From the NCBI RefSeq assembly GCF_007858445.1, contig NZ_VIGV01000001.1, forward strand, positions 62,001-126,000: a stretch of DNA of 64,000 nucleotides, read 5' to 3'. The stretch comes from Tsukamurella sputi (GTDB taxonomy: Bacteria; Actinomycetota; Actinomycetes; Mycobacteriales; Mycobacteriaceae). Made by a program: the position numbers and the translations under genes. Shown here piece after piece: positions 45,445 through 54,892 of the stretch. The notes beneath the pieces were generated by a model. That model saw only the letters and a list, made by a program, of their open reading frames with translations. It did no database searches and was not told where the DNA came from. Each line of letters begins with the position of its first letter. The first letter of the stretch is position 1.

Positions 45445-45936
45445 CTAACTTTCCCTCACGTCCATCAGTTTTCGATACGTCGTCTTGTCGTCGGCCCGGA
45501 ATCCCGTGTCCACGACGGTGCCGGTGGGCAGCTCCCAGCGGAGCACCAGCAGTCCGTCACCGGGCATCACCTTGCCCGCCAGTTTGGAGGCCCGGCGCAC
45601 CTCGACGAGGTGCTCGTCGGCGATCCACATCGGGTTACCGCGCCCGCGCTCCATCAGGTAGCCGTCCGCATAGCGGCTCAGGTTCACCGTGGCCCGGTAG
45701 CCCCAGTCCCCCACTGCCACCCGGTCCTGCCAGTGCGGAGCCACGGTGCTGCCGACGTAGACGCCGGACACCGGGCCGAAGACCAGCTCGCTGAGTTGCT
45801 CGGGCGTACTGGGGATCTCCCCCACCGAGGCGGCCTGGCGCTGCCCGCGGCGGCGCCAGCCGAGCGCCATGAGAGAGAACAGGCCGGCGAGCACCACGAG
45901 CACCAGCAGGAGCGTGGCGAAGTCGCTGACGCTCAC
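45445..45936 (-). CDS. PH-like membrane protein (Rv1382-like)
   Basis: 163 residues: one N-terminal transmembrane helix ([20 protein letters not shown]), then a short linker and a beta-rich PH-like domain ([20 protein letters not shown]... [22 protein letters not shown]). Mycobacteria have a similar protein at the same place between pyrC and carA. Function is unknown; keeping it in the operon suggests a link to carbamoyl phosphate use or simply co-expression. The GTG at 45936 overlaps the pyrC stop (GTGA). Confidence 0.82.
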   Translation of the reverse strand: MSVSDFATLLLVLVVLAGLFSLMALGWRRRGQRQAASVGEIPSTPEQLSELVFGPVSGVYVGSTVAPHWQDRVAVGDWGYRATVNLSRYADGYLMERGRGNPMWIADEHLVEVRRASKLAGKVMPGDGLLVLRWELPTGTVVDTGFRADDKTTYRKLMDVRES

Positions 45937-47246
45937 GCCCGCCCCCCGGTCCCCGGCTCGGAGGCGACACCGTCGCGGGCGGTCACACGCCCGCGGAGCA
46001 CCGTCAGCACCGGCTTGGCCCGGAAGTCGAGCTCGGCGAAGGGCGTGTTGCGCGAGCGGCTCGCGAGCTCGTCGGCGCGCACGGTCCAGCCCAGGTCGGG
46101 GTCGATCAGCGTCAGGTTCGCGGGCTCGCCCACGCCGATCGGTCGGCCCTGATCGTCGAGCCGGGCGATCTGCGCGGGCTTCTCGCTCATCACCCGGGCG
46201 ACATCGCGCCAGGTCATGTCACCCGTCTCGACCGAGACCCGCGCGACGATCGCCAGCGCCGTCTCCAGCCCGAGCATGCCGGGCCGGGCCGCGGCGAATT
46301 CGCAGCACTTGTCCTGGTCCGCGTGCGGGGCGTGGTCGGTGGCGACACAGTCGATCACACCGTCCCGCAGCGCCTTCCGCAGCGCGGCCACGTCGGACGC
46401 CTCGCGCAGCGGCGGGTTCACCCGGTTCACGGCGTCGTAGGTCTGCAGCCGCGAGTCGTCGAGCAGCAGGTGGTGCGGGGTCACCTCGGCGGTGATCGCG
46501 ATGCCCTGGCCCTTGGCCCACGTGAGCAGTTCGACGGTGCCCGCCGTCGAGGCGTGGCAGATGTGCACGCGAGCGCCGGCATCGCGGGCGAGCAGGGCGT
46601 CGCGGGCGACGATCGCCTCCTCGGCGGCGCGCGGCCATCCCGTGAGGCCCAGGCGCGCGGCCTCGGGGCCCTCGTGCGCCACGGCGCCCTTCGTCAGCCT
46701 CGGCTCCTCCGCGTGCTGCGCGATGACCACGCCCAGCGAGGCGGAGTACTCGAGCGCGCGGCGCATGAGCAGCGGGTCGGCCACGCAGACCCCGTCGTCG
46801 GAGAACACGCGCACCCGGCCCGTGCCGGCGGCCATCATGCCCATCTCCGCGAGCTTCTCACCCTTGAGGCCCACGGTGACGGCTCCGACGGGGTGCACGT
46901 CGACGAGGCCGACCTCCTGGCCGCGCCGGTGGACGTGGTCGGTGACGACGGCGGAGTCGGCCACCGGGCTGGTGTTGGCCATCGCGAAGACCGCGGTGTA
47001 CCCGCCGAGTGCCGCCGCGGCGGAACCCGACTCGATGGTCTCGGTGTCCTCACGCCCCGGTTCGCGCAGGTGCGTGTGCAGGTCGACGAAGCCGGGCAGC
47101 AGAACCCTGCCGCCACCGTCGATCACCTCCGCACCCTCGGCCGGGACGAGGTCCGCTCCGATGGCGGTGATCTCGCCGCCGGCCGTCGCGACATCGACCG
47201 GTTCGCCCTCGCCGTAGGGACGGACGTTCTTCAGCAGCAAGCTCAT
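45933..47246 (-). CDS. pyrC: Dihydroorotase (type I)
   Basis: 437 residues from ATG 47246, overlapping the pyrB stop. The amidohydrolase metal site is clear: [12 protein letters not shown] near residue 60, [19 protein letters not shown], and the catalytic [13 protein letters not shown]. It cyclises carbamoyl aspartate to dihydroorotate. The frame is open further upstream across pyrB, but that part is out of frame and Arg/Pro-rich. The type I form, close to allantoinases, matches other actinobacteria. Confidence 0.95.
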   Translation of the reverse strand: MSLLLKNVRPYGEGEPVDVATAGGEITAIGADLVPAEGAEVIDGGGRVLLPGFVDLHTHLREPGREDTETIESGSAAAALGGYTAVFAMANTSPVADSAVVTDHVHRRGQEVGLVDVHPVGAVTVGLKGEKLAEMGMMAAGTGRVRVFSDDGVCVADPLLMRRALEYSASLGVVIAQHAEEPRLTKGAVAHEGPEAARLGLTGWPRAAEEAIVARDALLARDAGARVHICHASTAGTVELLTWAKGQGIAITAEVTPHHLLLDDSRLQTYDAVNRVNPPLREASDVAALRKALRDGVIDCVATDHAPHADQDKCCEFAAARPGMLGLETALAIVARVSVETGDMTWRDVARVMSEKPAQIARLDDQGRPIGVGEPANLTLIDPDLGWTVRADELASRSRNTPFAELDFRAKPVLTVLRGRVTARDGVASEPGTGGRA

Positions 47247-48199
47247 TCGGGGCTTCCTTCCTTCGCGAGGAGGTGAAAGAGCACCGCCATGCGGACGTGC
47301 ACGCCGTTGTTGACCTGCTGGAGGATCGCGGCCTGTGCGGAGTCGGCCACCGAGTAGCCGATCTCCATGCCGCGCAGCATCGGTCCGGGGTGCAGCACGA
47401 CGGCGTGGTCCGGCAGCAGGGCGGCGCGCTGGGGCCCCAGGCCGAAGCGCACCGAGTACTCGCGCTCGCTCGGGAAGAAGCCGCCGTTCATGCGCTCGGC
47501 CTGCACGCGCAGCATCATCACCGCGTCGGCGCCGGGCAGCTCGGCCTCGAGCGAATCGGAGACGGTGACCGGCCAGGTCTCGACGCCCACCGGCAGCAAC
47601 GTGCGCGGAGCGACGAGGACGACCTCGGCGCCGAGCGTCGACAGCAGCAGCGCGTTCGACCGGGCGACCCGGCTGTGCAGCACGTCGCCGACGATGACGA
47701 CCCGCCGGCCCTCGATTCCGCCGAGCCGCTGGCGCAGGGTGAGCGCGTCGAGCAGCGCTTGGGTGGGGTGCTCGTGCATGCCGTCGCCGGCGTTGATCAC
47801 GACGGGGCCGGGCAGGCCGCCGAGCGCCGCCGCGGAGTTGGTCCACGCGGCGATCTGCTGCGCCGCGCCGGACGCCGGGTGCCGGACGATCAGCGCGTCG
47901 GCTCCGGCGGCGTGCAGCGTGAGCGCGGTGTCGCGCAGCGACTCGCCCTTGGCGACGGAGCTGCCGGACGCGGAGACGTTGATCACGTCGGCGCTCATCC
48001 ACTTGCCCGCCACCTCGAAGGAGACGCGGGTGCGGGTGGAGTTCTCGTAGAAGACGGTCATCACGGTGCGGCCGCGGAGAGTGGGCAGCTTCTTGACCTC
48101 GCGGCCGAGCAGCGCCTGCTGGAGCCGGTCCGCCTCGTCGAGGATCTCCTCGGCCTCGGCGCGGCTCAGGTCCGCGGCGGAGAGCAGGTGCCGGGTCAC
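47243..48199 (-). CDS. pyrB: Aspartate carbamoyltransferase, catalytic subunit
   Basis: 318 residues. The carbamoyl-phosphate site is [13 protein letters not shown] (Ser-Thr-Arg-Thr-Arg); [25 protein letters not shown] and [12 protein letters not shown] follow in the expected order. There is no regulatory PyrI gene nearby, so it should be the simple trimeric form. GTG 48199 overlaps the pyrR stop (GTGA), so translation is coupled to pyrR. Confidence 0.96.
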   Translation of the reverse strand: MTRHLLSAADLSRAEAEEILDEADRLQQALLGREVKKLPTLRGRTVMTVFYENSTRTRVSFEVAGKWMSADVINVSASGSSVAKGESLRDTALTLHAAGADALIVRHPASGAAQQIAAWTNSAAALGGLPGPVVINAGDGMHEHPTQALLDALTLRQRLGGIEGRRVVIVGDVLHSRVARSNALLLSTLGAEVVLVAPRTLLPVGVETWPVTVSDSLEAELPGADAVMMLRVQAERMNGGFFPSEREYSVRFGLGPQRAALLPDHAVVLHPGPMLRGMEIGYSVADSAQAAILQQVNNGVHVRMAVLFHLLAKEGSPE

Positions 48200-48795
48200 T
48201 GGTCGCCGCCCTTCGTCGAATCGGGGGCCGGCAGCTCGGAGATCACCACGGCGTCCTCGCCGTCCTTCTCCTGCAGCCGGACCTGCACGTCCTCCTGGCG
48301 GGAGGTCGGGATGTTCTTGCCCACGTAGTCGGCGCGGATCGGCAACTGGCGGTGGCCGCGGTCCACGAGGACCGCGAGCTGCACCGCGGCGGGCCGGCCG
48401 ATGTCGCGGAGCGAGTCGAGGGCGGCGCGCACCGTCCGCCCCGAGTACAGGACGTCGTCGACGAGGATGACCAGCGCACCGTCGACGCCCTGCGGCGGCA
48501 CCGTGGTGCGCTCGAGGGGCCGGTGGGGCTTGTGCCGCAGATCGTCGCGGTAGAGCGTGATGTCGAGGTGGCCGACGGGCACAGCGACGCCGGAGAACTC
48601 CTCGATGTCGGCGGCCAGCCGGGCGGCGAGAACCGCTCCGCGCGTGGGAATGCCGAAGATGACGACGCGGGGATGAGCGGGATCCGCTCCGTCACCCGCC
48701 GGCACGGTGTCTAAGGCCGTCTTCTCGATGATCTGATGCGCGATCCGCGCCACCGTACGGGTGACATCGGCCGCGGACATGAGTTCCCGAGCCAC
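48196..48795 (-). CDS. pyrR: Bifunctional pyr operon regulator / uracil phosphoribosyltransferase
   Basis: 199 residues from GTG 48795, which is preceded by the strong SD AAGGAGGT (48799-48806); ATG at 48780 ([14 protein letters not shown]) is the weaker alternative. The PRPP-binding loop [13 protein letters not shown] is intact, with [14 protein letters not shown] before it and the RNA-binding region [20 protein letters not shown], as in PyrR. PyrR binds the pyr mRNA leader when UMP is abundant. Two matching RNA loops are found upstream (48803-48846), the second overlapping this SD, so translational repression is expected. Confidence 0.95.
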   Translation of the reverse strand: MARELMSAADVTRTVARIAHQIIEKTALDTVPAGDGADPAHPRVVIFGIPTRGAVLAARLAADIEEFSGVAVPVGHLDITLYRDDLRHKPHRPLERTTVPPQGVDGALVILVDDVLYSGRTVRAALDSLRDIGRPAAVQLAVLVDRGHRQLPIRADYVGKNIPTSRQEDVQVRLQEKDGEDAVVISELPAPDSTKGGDQ

Positions 48796-48802
48796 GTGAC
48801 CT

Positions 48803-48846
48803 CCTTCTCCGCCTCTCCGGACGGCTCGCTCCGCCTCTCTGGACGG
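48803..48846 (-). promoter_or_regulatory. Tandem PyrR-binding loops in the pyr leader
   Basis: Two adjacent 22-base near-identical copies (48825-48846, then 48803-48824) each contain the PyrR-binding consensus UCCNGNGAGGY: GTCCAGAGAGGC in the first, GTCCGGAGAGGC in the second. The copies differ at only a few positions. The second overlaps the first bases of the pyrR Shine-Dalgarno sequence. This fits a translation-blocking PyrR control of the kind shown in mycobacteria, but with two sites. Confidence 0.8.
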
Positions 48847-48875
48847 ACTGAAAAGGATGCCTTGATGCAGCACGA

Positions 48876-48891
48876 AGCATACCAGTACGTT
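48876..48891. promoter_or_regulatory. Divergent -10 boxes for pyrR operon and GMC gene
   Basis: TATGCT on the minus strand (48876-48881) predicts a pyr transcript starting near 48869 with a leader of about 74 bases. TACGTT on the plus strand (48886-48891) ends 7 bases before the GMC ATG at 48898. The two -10 boxes are 4 bases apart, so the promoters share sequence and should compete. Confidence 0.45.
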
Positions 48892-48897
48892 CAGGTC

Positions 48898-50862
48898 ATG
48901 GAATTGTCGACCAGGCAACGCACCACGCTGTCCGCCATCGTCGACGCCTTCGCCCCCGGAGACGGTGTGGCGATCCCGTCCGCGAGCGATCTCCGGGCCG
49001 GTGACCTCGCCGTTTCCTATGCCGATCGGAGTCCGCGCGACAGCGACGGCGTGACCCTGTCGCAGTCCCTGTCGCTCTTCGACAACCGCGTCTTCTGCAC
49101 CACCGTGCTGGGCACCCGCGGCCAGCGGTTCGCCGATCTCCCGATCGCCGACCGGGAGCGCGTCCTGGTGGACCTCTCGCGCTCGCGGTTCGTCCAGAAG
49201 CGGATGCTCTTCAAACGCCTGCGCAACATCGCGCTGCTCGCCTACTACGCCGCGGGAGGTGCCGACGGCGAGCACGGCCCGGGCGCCGAACTGATGGCGG
49301 CGATCGGCTACCCGCGCCAGACGCCGCTCAAGAGGCCGCGTGCCCGGGCCCTGCGCGCGCAGCGTCCGCTGTCCCCCACCCGCTACGAGATCGACGCCTC
49401 GACGGCGTGCGACGTCGTGGTGATCGGCTCCGGCGCGGGCGGGTCGGTCGCCGCGGCGGCACTGGCCGAAGCGGGCCTCGATGTCCTCGTCCTGGAGCAC
49501 GGCGACCATCTCGTCCCCTCCGAGGTGGGCGATTCCGATCTCGACAACCTCGCGCAGTTGTACTCGCCCGGTCCGTTCTGGACCGAGAACGCGCAGTCCT
49601 ACCTGCTGACGGCACGGTGCCTCGGCGGCGGAACGGCCGTCTCGCACGGCGGCTACTTCGTACCGCCCGAGGAGGTGCGCGCGGATTGGGCCGCGCGCGG
49701 TATCGAGACCGGCCCCGACCTGGACGCCGCGCTGGCCGAGGTGTGGCAGCGCTCGGGCGTCTCCGACGGGGCCGGCGTCCCGTCGGCGCGCGACGTGATC
49801 CTCGAGACGGGGTGCCGCGCGCTCGACCTGCCCGTGAGCGCCGTCGGCCTGGCGGACGACGTCGAGACCGAGGGCCGTTGGGGGCCTGCGAGCCGCGTCG
49901 CCGCGAAGCAGAACGCCGGCCGAACCTGGCTGCGCGACGCCGAGAAGAAGGGCGCGCGGATCGTGACGGGCGCGCAGGCCCGGTCCATCGAGACGCAGGG
50001 CGGCCGCGCCCGGACGGTCATCGCGCGCACGTCCGGCGGCTCGTGGTTGACGGTGCGCTGCAGCGCCGTCGTGGTCGCGGCCGGCGGTTTCCAGACGCCG
50101 GCCCTGCTGGCCCGTTCGGGCATCGGCGGCCCGCACGTCGGCAAGCACCTGCACCTGCACCCTTCGGCGACGGCGGTCGGTCTGTTCGCCGAGTCGGTCG
50201 AACCGTGGCAGGGCGCGCCGTCGACCCGGCTCTGCGAGGCGCACGCGAACCTGGACGGCAAGGGCTTCGGCGTGCGCTACGAGACCGTCCCGTTGACGCC
50301 CGCGCTGGCGTCCAGCTTCGTGCCGTGGCGCAACCCCGTGGAACACCTCAACGTGATGCGGCAGTTCCCGCACCTGTCGATCGTGCGTGCGGTGCTGCGC
50401 GATCGCGGCGCCGGGGAGGTCGTCATGGACGCCTCCGGCGAGCCCTCGGTGCGTTACGACCTGGCGGAGGCCGACCGGGCGCACCTGCGCACCGGTGTGG
50501 ACACCGCCGTCCGCATCCTCGAGGCGGCGGGGGCCCGGCGGATCTTCACCGGCCAGCAGCGGGGCGGCGACCACGTGCCGGGCGACCGCTCCGTCGAGCG
50601 GTTCCTCGAACGCTCGCACGCGGCCGGCTACGGCGTCGGCGAGATCGCACTGGGCTCGCAGGAGCCGATGAGCACCGCGCGCATGGCCTCGTCCGAACGC
50701 CGCGGGGCGGCGAACCCCGAGGGCGCGCTGTGGGACGTGCCGAACGTGGTGATCGCCGACGCCTCGATGCTGCCGACCGCGAGCGGCGTGCACCCCATCG
50801 GTGTGGTGCAGGCGCTCGCGCTGCGCAACGCCCGCGCCCTGGCGGAGCGCCTGAAGAGCTGA
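48898..50862 (+). CDS. GMC-type long-chain alcohol oxidase-like flavoprotein
   Basis: 654 residues from ATG 48898. An N-terminal helical extension of about 170 residues ([20 protein letters not shown]...) precedes the FAD Rossmann motif [19 protein letters not shown]. This layout is that of the long-chain fatty alcohol oxidase (FAO) branch of GMC enzymes. The C-terminal block [21 protein letters not shown] and the second half of the FAD site ([14 protein letters not shown]) are intact. It should oxidise fatty alcohols or similar lipids. It interrupts the nusB-pyrR neighbourhood on the opposite strand and ends 4 bases before the nusB stop codon. Confidence 0.85.
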   Translation: MELSTRQRTTLSAIVDAFAPGDGVAIPSASDLRAGDLAVSYADRSPRDSDGVTLSQSLSLFDNRVFCTTVLGTRGQRFADLPIADRERVLVDLSRSRFVQKRMLFKRLRNIALLAYYAAGGADGEHGPGAELMAAIGYPRQTPLKRPRARALRAQRPLSPTRYEIDASTACDVVVIGSGAGGSVAAAALAEAGLDVLVLEHGDHLVPSEVGDSDLDNLAQLYSPGPFWTENAQSYLLTARCLGGGTAVSHGGYFVPPEEVRADWAARGIETGPDLDAALAEVWQRSGVSDGAGVPSARDVILETGCRALDLPVSAVGLADDVETEGRWGPASRVAAKQNAGRTWLRDAEKKGARIVTGAQARSIETQGGRARTVIARTSGGSWLTVRCSAVVVAAGGFQTPALLARSGIGGPHVGKHLHLHPSATAVGLFAESVEPWQGAPSTRLCEAHANLDGKGFGVRYETVPLTPALASSFVPWRNPVEHLNVMRQFPHLSIVRAVLRDRGAGEVVMDASGEPSVRYDLAEADRAHLRTGVDTAVRILEAAGARRIFTGQQRGGDHVPGDRSVERFLERSHAAGYGVGEIALGSQEPMSTARMASSERRGAANPEGALWDVPNVVIADASMLPTASGVHPIGVVQALALRNARALAERLKS

Positions 50863-50866
50863 GCGG

Positions 50867-51364
50867 CTACTCCGGGCGCTCGGCGGGCTGCGCCGCCGCG
50901 GCGGCCCGGACCTGCGGCGCCAGCGTGGCGACCTTGCCCAGCACGCCGTTGAGGTACGTCGGCGACTCGTCGGTCGAGAGTTCCTTGGCGAGCTCGACGG
51001 CCTCGTCGACCACGACCGCCGGGGGCACGTCGACAGCGTTGAACAGCTCCCAGACCGCGATGCGCATGATCGCGCGATCGACCGCCGGCAGGCGCGTGAG
51101 CGTCCAGCCGGTCAGGTGCGAGGAGATCACGGAATCGATCTGGTCGCCGTCGAGGCCGACGCCGGTGACCAGCGTCGCGGTGTACTCGGAGACGGGCGCG
51201 ACCGCCGCGTCGTCGGCGGCGAGCTGCCGGCGCTCCGCCAATAGGCCGTCGAGATCGGTGACGCCGCGCGCCTCCGCCTCGAACAGCAGGTCGACGGCGC
51301 GCTTGCGCGCCCGGTGTCGGGCGCCCGACTTCTTCGGGCGCCGGTTGTCAGACTGCTCGGGCAC
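50867..51364 (-). CDS. nusB: Transcription antitermination factor NusB
   Basis: 165 residues. Helical NusB fold with [19 protein letters not shown] near the N-terminus, [17 protein letters not shown] and [27 protein letters not shown] near the end. It binds boxA RNA and NusE in rRNA antitermination. The GTG (51364) starts right at the efp stop (TAAGTG). The C-terminus is an Ala/Pro tail. Confidence 0.95.
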   Translation of the reverse strand: MPEQSDNRRPKKSGARHRARKRAVDLLFEAEARGVTDLDGLLAERRQLAADDAAVAPVSEYTATLVTGVGLDGDQIDSVISSHLTGWTLTRLPAVDRAIMRIAVWELFNAVDVPPAVVVDEAVELAKELSTDESPTYLNGVLGKVATLAPQVRAAAAAQPAERPE

Positions 51365-51928
51365 TTAGGAGTTCACGCGCCCCAGGTAGCTGCCGTCACG
51401 GGTGTCGACCTTGAGCTTGTCCCCGGTGTTGATGAACAGCGGAACGTTGATCTCGGCGCCGGTCTCCAGCGTGGCGGGCTTGGTGCCGCCGGTCGAGCGG
51501 TCGCCCTGCAGGCCCGGATCGGTGTGCTGGACCACGTACTCGGCCGAGATGGGGAGCTCGACGAAGAGCGCCTCCCCCTCGTGCATCGAGACCTGGACCT
51601 GCATGTTCTCGAGCAGGAACTTCGCGCCGTCGCCGACCTTGGCCTCGTCCAGGTTGATCTGGTCGTAGGTCTCGCCGTCCATGAAGACGTAGTCGGAACC
51701 GTCGTGGTACAGGTAGCTGAAGTCACGGCGGTCGACGGTGGCGACCTCGACCTTGACGCCGGCGTTGAAGGTCTTGTCGACCGTCTTGCCGGAGACGACG
51801 TTCTTGAGCTTCGTGCGCACGAAGGCGGGGCCCTTGCCCGGCTTCACGTGCTGGAACTCGATGATCTGCCACAACTGGCCCTCCTGGTTGAGGACCAGGC
51901 CGTTCTTGAAATCAGCAGTCGATGCCAC
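51365..51928 (-). CDS. efp: Elongation factor P
   Basis: 187 residues from GTG 51928. The first KOW-like domain has the tip loop [19 protein letters not shown] with the conserved Lys; two OB domains follow, ending in [12 protein letters not shown]. It rescues ribosomes stalled at proline runs. No epmA/epmB or EarP-type modification gene is visible here, consistent with the actinobacterial unmodified PGKGPA loop. It lies between pepQ and nusB, 15 bases after pepQ. Confidence 0.96.
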   Translation of the reverse strand: MASTADFKNGLVLNQEGQLWQIIEFQHVKPGKGPAFVRTKLKNVVSGKTVDKTFNAGVKVEVATVDRRDFSYLYHDGSDYVFMDGETYDQINLDEAKVGDGAKFLLENMQVQVSMHEGEALFVELPISAEYVVQHTDPGLQGDRSTGGTKPATLETGAEINVPLFINTGDKLKVDTRDGSYLGRVNS

Positions 51929-51943
51929 GGTGTGTCGATTCTC

Positions 51944-53041
51944 CTAGAGTGCGATCAAGTCTTTGGTGGTGCGCGTCAGCAGTTCCGGCCCGTCCGCACG
52001 GACCACGAGGGTGTCCTCGATGCGGACTCCACCACGACCCGGGAGGTACACACCCGGCTCCACGGTGACCACAGCACCGTCGGACAGTGTACCGCTGCCG
52101 AGTTTGCCCAGCGTCGGGGCTTCGTGGATCTGCACGCCGACGCCGTGCCCGAGCCCGTGCAGGAACTGCTCGCCGTACCCCGCGGCCTCGATCACCGCGC
52201 GGGCCGCAGCGTCGATGTCCCGCACGTCCCGGCCGGGTACGAGAGCCTCCCGGCCGGCGGTCTGGGCGGCGCGCACCACGTCGTAGATCTCCCGCTGCCA
52301 GGCGGCCGGCTCGCCGAGGACGAACGTGCGGGTCTCATCCGCGTGGTAGCCGCGATAGCGCGCCCCGAAATCGATCTTGACGAAGTCGCCGGCCGCCAGG
52401 ACGGTGCCGGTGGGCCGGTGGTGCGGGATCGCCGAGTTCGCACCGGCCGCGACGATGGTCTCGAAGGCGACCGCCTCGGCACCGAACTCGTACATCAGGT
52501 TCTCGAGGCGGCGGGCGACCTGCGACTCGGTGGCGCCGGGCCGGACGGCGCCCTCCGCCACCAGGGCGGCGAGGGCCTCGTCGCTGATCGCACAGGCGCG
52601 ACGCAGCAGCGCGATCTCGCCCTCGTCCTTCACCTCGCGCAGCGCCTCCACGGCGCGGGTGGTGGGCACCAGGGCGGGCCCCGTCCCGGTCAGCCGGGCG
52701 TGGTCGGCGTAGCTGAGCGCTACGGCCTCGAAGCCGACGGTGCCGATCCCCGACTCCCCGGCACGGGTGAGCAGCGCCTTGGCGACGTCGCGCTCGATCA
52801 CCGCGGGCAGGTCGCTCGACTGCTCGGCGACCTGGGTGAGGTAGCGGCCGTCGGTGGCGATGGCGTCGTGAGCCGGGTCGGCCGCGACGAGCACGGCCCC
52901 GTTGGACCCCGTGAAGCCCGCGAGGTAGCGCACGTTGTCGAGGTCGGTGACCAGGAGCGCGTCCAGCGCGGGATCGTGGCTCGCGAGCGCGGCGCGGAGG
53001 GTGTCACGGCGGCGGGCGTGGTCGTTCACTGCGGTGGGCAT
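51944..53041 (-). CDS. pepQ: Xaa-Pro aminopeptidase / prolidase (M24 family)
   Basis: 365 residues from ATG 53041. The creatinase-like N-terminal domain (LLVTDLDNVRYLAGFTGSN) is followed by the pita-bread metal site: two Asp in VKIDFGARYRGYHADETRT, His in LGHGVGVQIHEAP, Glu in VTVEPGVYLPG and Glu in RIEDTLVV. It cleaves peptides with proline at the second position, which fits its place next to efp. It starts 5 bases after yceI, so yceI-pepQ-efp-nusB is a likely operon. Confidence 0.92.
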   Translation of the reverse strand: MPTAVNDHARRRDTLRAALASHDPALDALLVTDLDNVRYLAGFTGSNGAVLVAADPAHDAIATDGRYLTQVAEQSSDLPAVIERDVAKALLTRAGESGIGTVGFEAVALSYADHARLTGTGPALVPTTRAVEALREVKDEGEIALLRRACAISDEALAALVAEGAVRPGATESQVARRLENLMYEFGAEAVAFETIVAAGANSAIPHHRPTGTVLAAGDFVKIDFGARYRGYHADETRTFVLGEPAAWQREIYDVVRAAQTAGREALVPGRDVRDIDAAARAVIEAAGYGEQFLHGLGHGVGVQIHEAPTLGKLGSGTLSDGAVVTVEPGVYLPGRGGVRIEDTLVVRADGPELLTRTTKDLIAL

Positions 53042-53046
53042 GACCC

Positions 53047-53583
53047 TCACGGTATCGCGTGCGCCTCGACGGTGACCTCGTCCGCGACCTGCAGTGTGCC
53101 CATCATCAGCGAGAAGGGTTTGATGCCGAAATCGGTCTGCCGCACGGGGACGACCGCCGTCAGCCCCGGCGCGGGATCGCCGTCGTCGTAGGTGAGCGCG
53201 AAGTGGCAGGGTGCCGAGGTCCCGCAGATCGTGAGCTCGCCACGCACGGAGAACCCGTCCGCAGTGGGTTCGATCGACGTCGAGCGGAAGTCGATCGTCG
53301 GGAACTTCGCAACCTTGAGCGACTTGTGCGCGTTGCTGCGCGCCACGACCCGCTCCGGTGCGCTGAGCGGCGTGAGGCCACCCTCCCCCGATACGACGTC
53401 GAGCGATGCCGCCTCGACGGTGACCGTCAGACCGGTCGGTACGCCGTCCTCGACCGTCGCGACGGCCTTCCACGCCCCGGCCCGCAGCGTCAACCGATGC
53501 CCCAGGCGCGCCGAGCGACCCGCGACGCCGGTCCGCACCTGCAGCACCGCCGAATCCTGGTCGTAGTTCCGTGTCTCGTCCAC
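53047..53583 (-). CDS. YceI-family lipid-binding-like protein
   Basis: 178 residues. YceI-like barrel features: the conserved N-terminal S-x-L-x-V-x-T block (SAVLQVRTGVAGRSARLGHRLTL) and the closing QTDFGIKPFSLMMGTLQVADEVTVEA. YceI proteins bind isoprenoids or lipids, and secreted forms have signal peptides; this one has none visible. GTG 53583 follows TAGCGT (53591-53596 on this strand) by 7 bases, so a leaderless start is expected. It would be the first gene of the pepQ-efp-nusB operon. Confidence 0.82.
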   Translation of the reverse strand: MDETRNYDQDSAVLQVRTGVAGRSARLGHRLTLRAGAWKAVATVEDGVPTGLTVTVEAASLDVVSGEGGLTPLSAPERVVARSNAHKSLKVAKFPTIDFRSTSIEPTADGFSVRGELTICGTSAPCHFALTYDDGDPAPGLTAVVPVRQTDFGIKPFSLMMGTLQVADEVTVEAHAIP

Positions 53584-53590
53584 GGCTTCG

Positions 53591-53617
53591 ACGCTACCGC
53601 CTCCCAGTCCCTACTCT
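53591..53617. promoter_or_regulatory. Back-to-back leaderless promoters of yceI and the lipase gene
   Basis: TAGCGT on the minus strand (53591-53596) and TACTCT on the plus strand (53612-53617) each sit 6-7 bases before a GTG start (53583, 53624). Both -35 regions fall in the opposite gene's start, so the whole control region is 40 bases. Confidence 0.5.
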
Positions 53618-53623
53618 GATGGT

Positions 53624-54850
53624 GTGCAACGCATTCTCCGCGGTTCGATCTGCGTTCTGGTGGCGGCGGTCTCCCTGTCGTGCAGCGATCCGAGCGGCCC
53701 CACCCCCGACCGGAGCTTTCCATCCGTCGCGCTCGGCGCCGATCAGCAGGCGCTGGGAAGTCTCGTGGACGCTCGGCCGGCCGCGCACGCGAGCAAGAGC
53801 CTCCGGGAGGCCACCTCCTCCGCGACGGACATCACGTACACGACGATCGGGCCCGACGGTGCGCCGGTCGCCGCAACGGGCGGCGTGTATCTGCCCACCG
53901 GCACTCCCCCCGCCGGTGGATGGCCGGTCGTCGCCTTCGGACACGGCACCACGGGCGTTCGCCCCCAGTGCGCACCGACGCTCGACGAGGGGATGTTCCA
54001 GAACCTCCCCGTCGTCCTGGCGGCGTTGAAGGAACTGCGTGCCGCGGTGGTGATGCCGGACTACCTCGGGCTGGGCTCAGCGGGACGTCACCCGTACCTG
54101 AACGCACGCAGCCACGGGAACGACCTACTCGGCGCGGTACGTGCGGCTCGGCGAACGGGAGCGCCGCTCTCGGATCGGACTCTCCTGCTGGGCATCTCGC
54201 AGGGCGGCCGCGCGACCGAGGCGGCTGCGGAGCTCGCCCCCACCGCGGCACCGGAGCTGCGGATCGTCGCGAACGCGATGGCCGTTCCGGCTCTGTCGCT
54301 GCAGTTCGCGCCGCTGATCGCCGACGGCACTCTCAACGGCGCGCAGTACTCGATCCTGCCGCAACTCGTCTCCGGCGCGCAGGCCTCCTACCCCGACATG
54401 AAGACCTCGGACGTGCTGCACGGCACCCTTCTCGCGCACGCCGACGAGTTCACCAAGGGGTGCGCCGGAACAGCACCGAAGCCCTGGATCGATCCATCGG
54501 GACCGTCGATCGGCCCCGCCGACGTGCGACCCGATGGGACCGCTGAGAGCGTGCGGGCGAGCGAGCGCTTCCTGCAGTATCTGCGCGACAACGAGTTGCC
54601 ACAGCGCCCGAACCCGTCGATTCCGACCCTCGTCATCAACGGCACGGGCGACGAGCTGATCTCACCGCGCTGGACCTCGGCCGCCGTTTCCCGGCTGTGC
54701 GCCGCGGGCGTCCCGGTCGAGCACCGTGAGCGCGCCGGCGGGCACTACGCGCCGACGGATCTGGACGACCTGACCGCGTGGCTCTTCGAACGGATGTCGA
54801 ATCGCGCACCGCGATCGACCTGTCCGACCGGTGCCCGCCCTGCGGGCTGA
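53624..54850 (+). CDS. Secreted lipase-like alpha/beta-hydrolase
   Basis: 408 residues. A short signal sequence ends in VSLSC (Cys20), so it may be a lipoprotein, although the lipobox is imperfect. The LIP/secretory-lipase-type hydrolase has an oxyanion block PVVAFGHGTTGVRPQCAP, nucleophile Ser in LLLGISQGGRATEAAAELAP, Asp in VINGTGDELISP and His in RAGGHYAP. Actinobacterial homologues are inner-envelope or secreted triacylglycerol lipases. GTG 53624 follows TACTCT with exactly leaderless spacing. Two Cys pairs in the mature protein (QCAP, KGCAG, SRLCAAG, STCPTG) could form disulphides. Confidence 0.85.
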   Translation: MQRILRGSICVLVAAVSLSCSDPSGPTPDRSFPSVALGADQQALGSLVDARPAAHASKSLREATSSATDITYTTIGPDGAPVAATGGVYLPTGTPPAGGWPVVAFGHGTTGVRPQCAPTLDEGMFQNLPVVLAALKELRAAVVMPDYLGLGSAGRHPYLNARSHGNDLLGAVRAARRTGAPLSDRTLLLGISQGGRATEAAAELAPTAAPELRIVANAMAVPALSLQFAPLIADGTLNGAQYSILPQLVSGAQASYPDMKTSDVLHGTLLAHADEFTKGCAGTAPKPWIDPSGPSIGPADVRPDGTAESVRASERFLQYLRDNELPQRPNPSIPTLVINGTGDELISPRWTSAAVSRLCAAGVPVEHRERAGGHYAPTDLDDLTAWLFERMSNRAPRSTCPTGARPAG

Positions 54851-54861
54851 TGCGGCCCGCA
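54841..54861. terminator. Possible terminator hairpin between convergent genes
   Basis: TGCGGGC and GCCCGCA form a perfect 7-base stem around a 7-base loop that contains the lipase stop codon. No T-run follows, so this is tentative. Confidence 0.35.
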
Positions 54862-54892
54862 CCGGGCGTGCGAAGGCTCCGGGACGCGCGAT

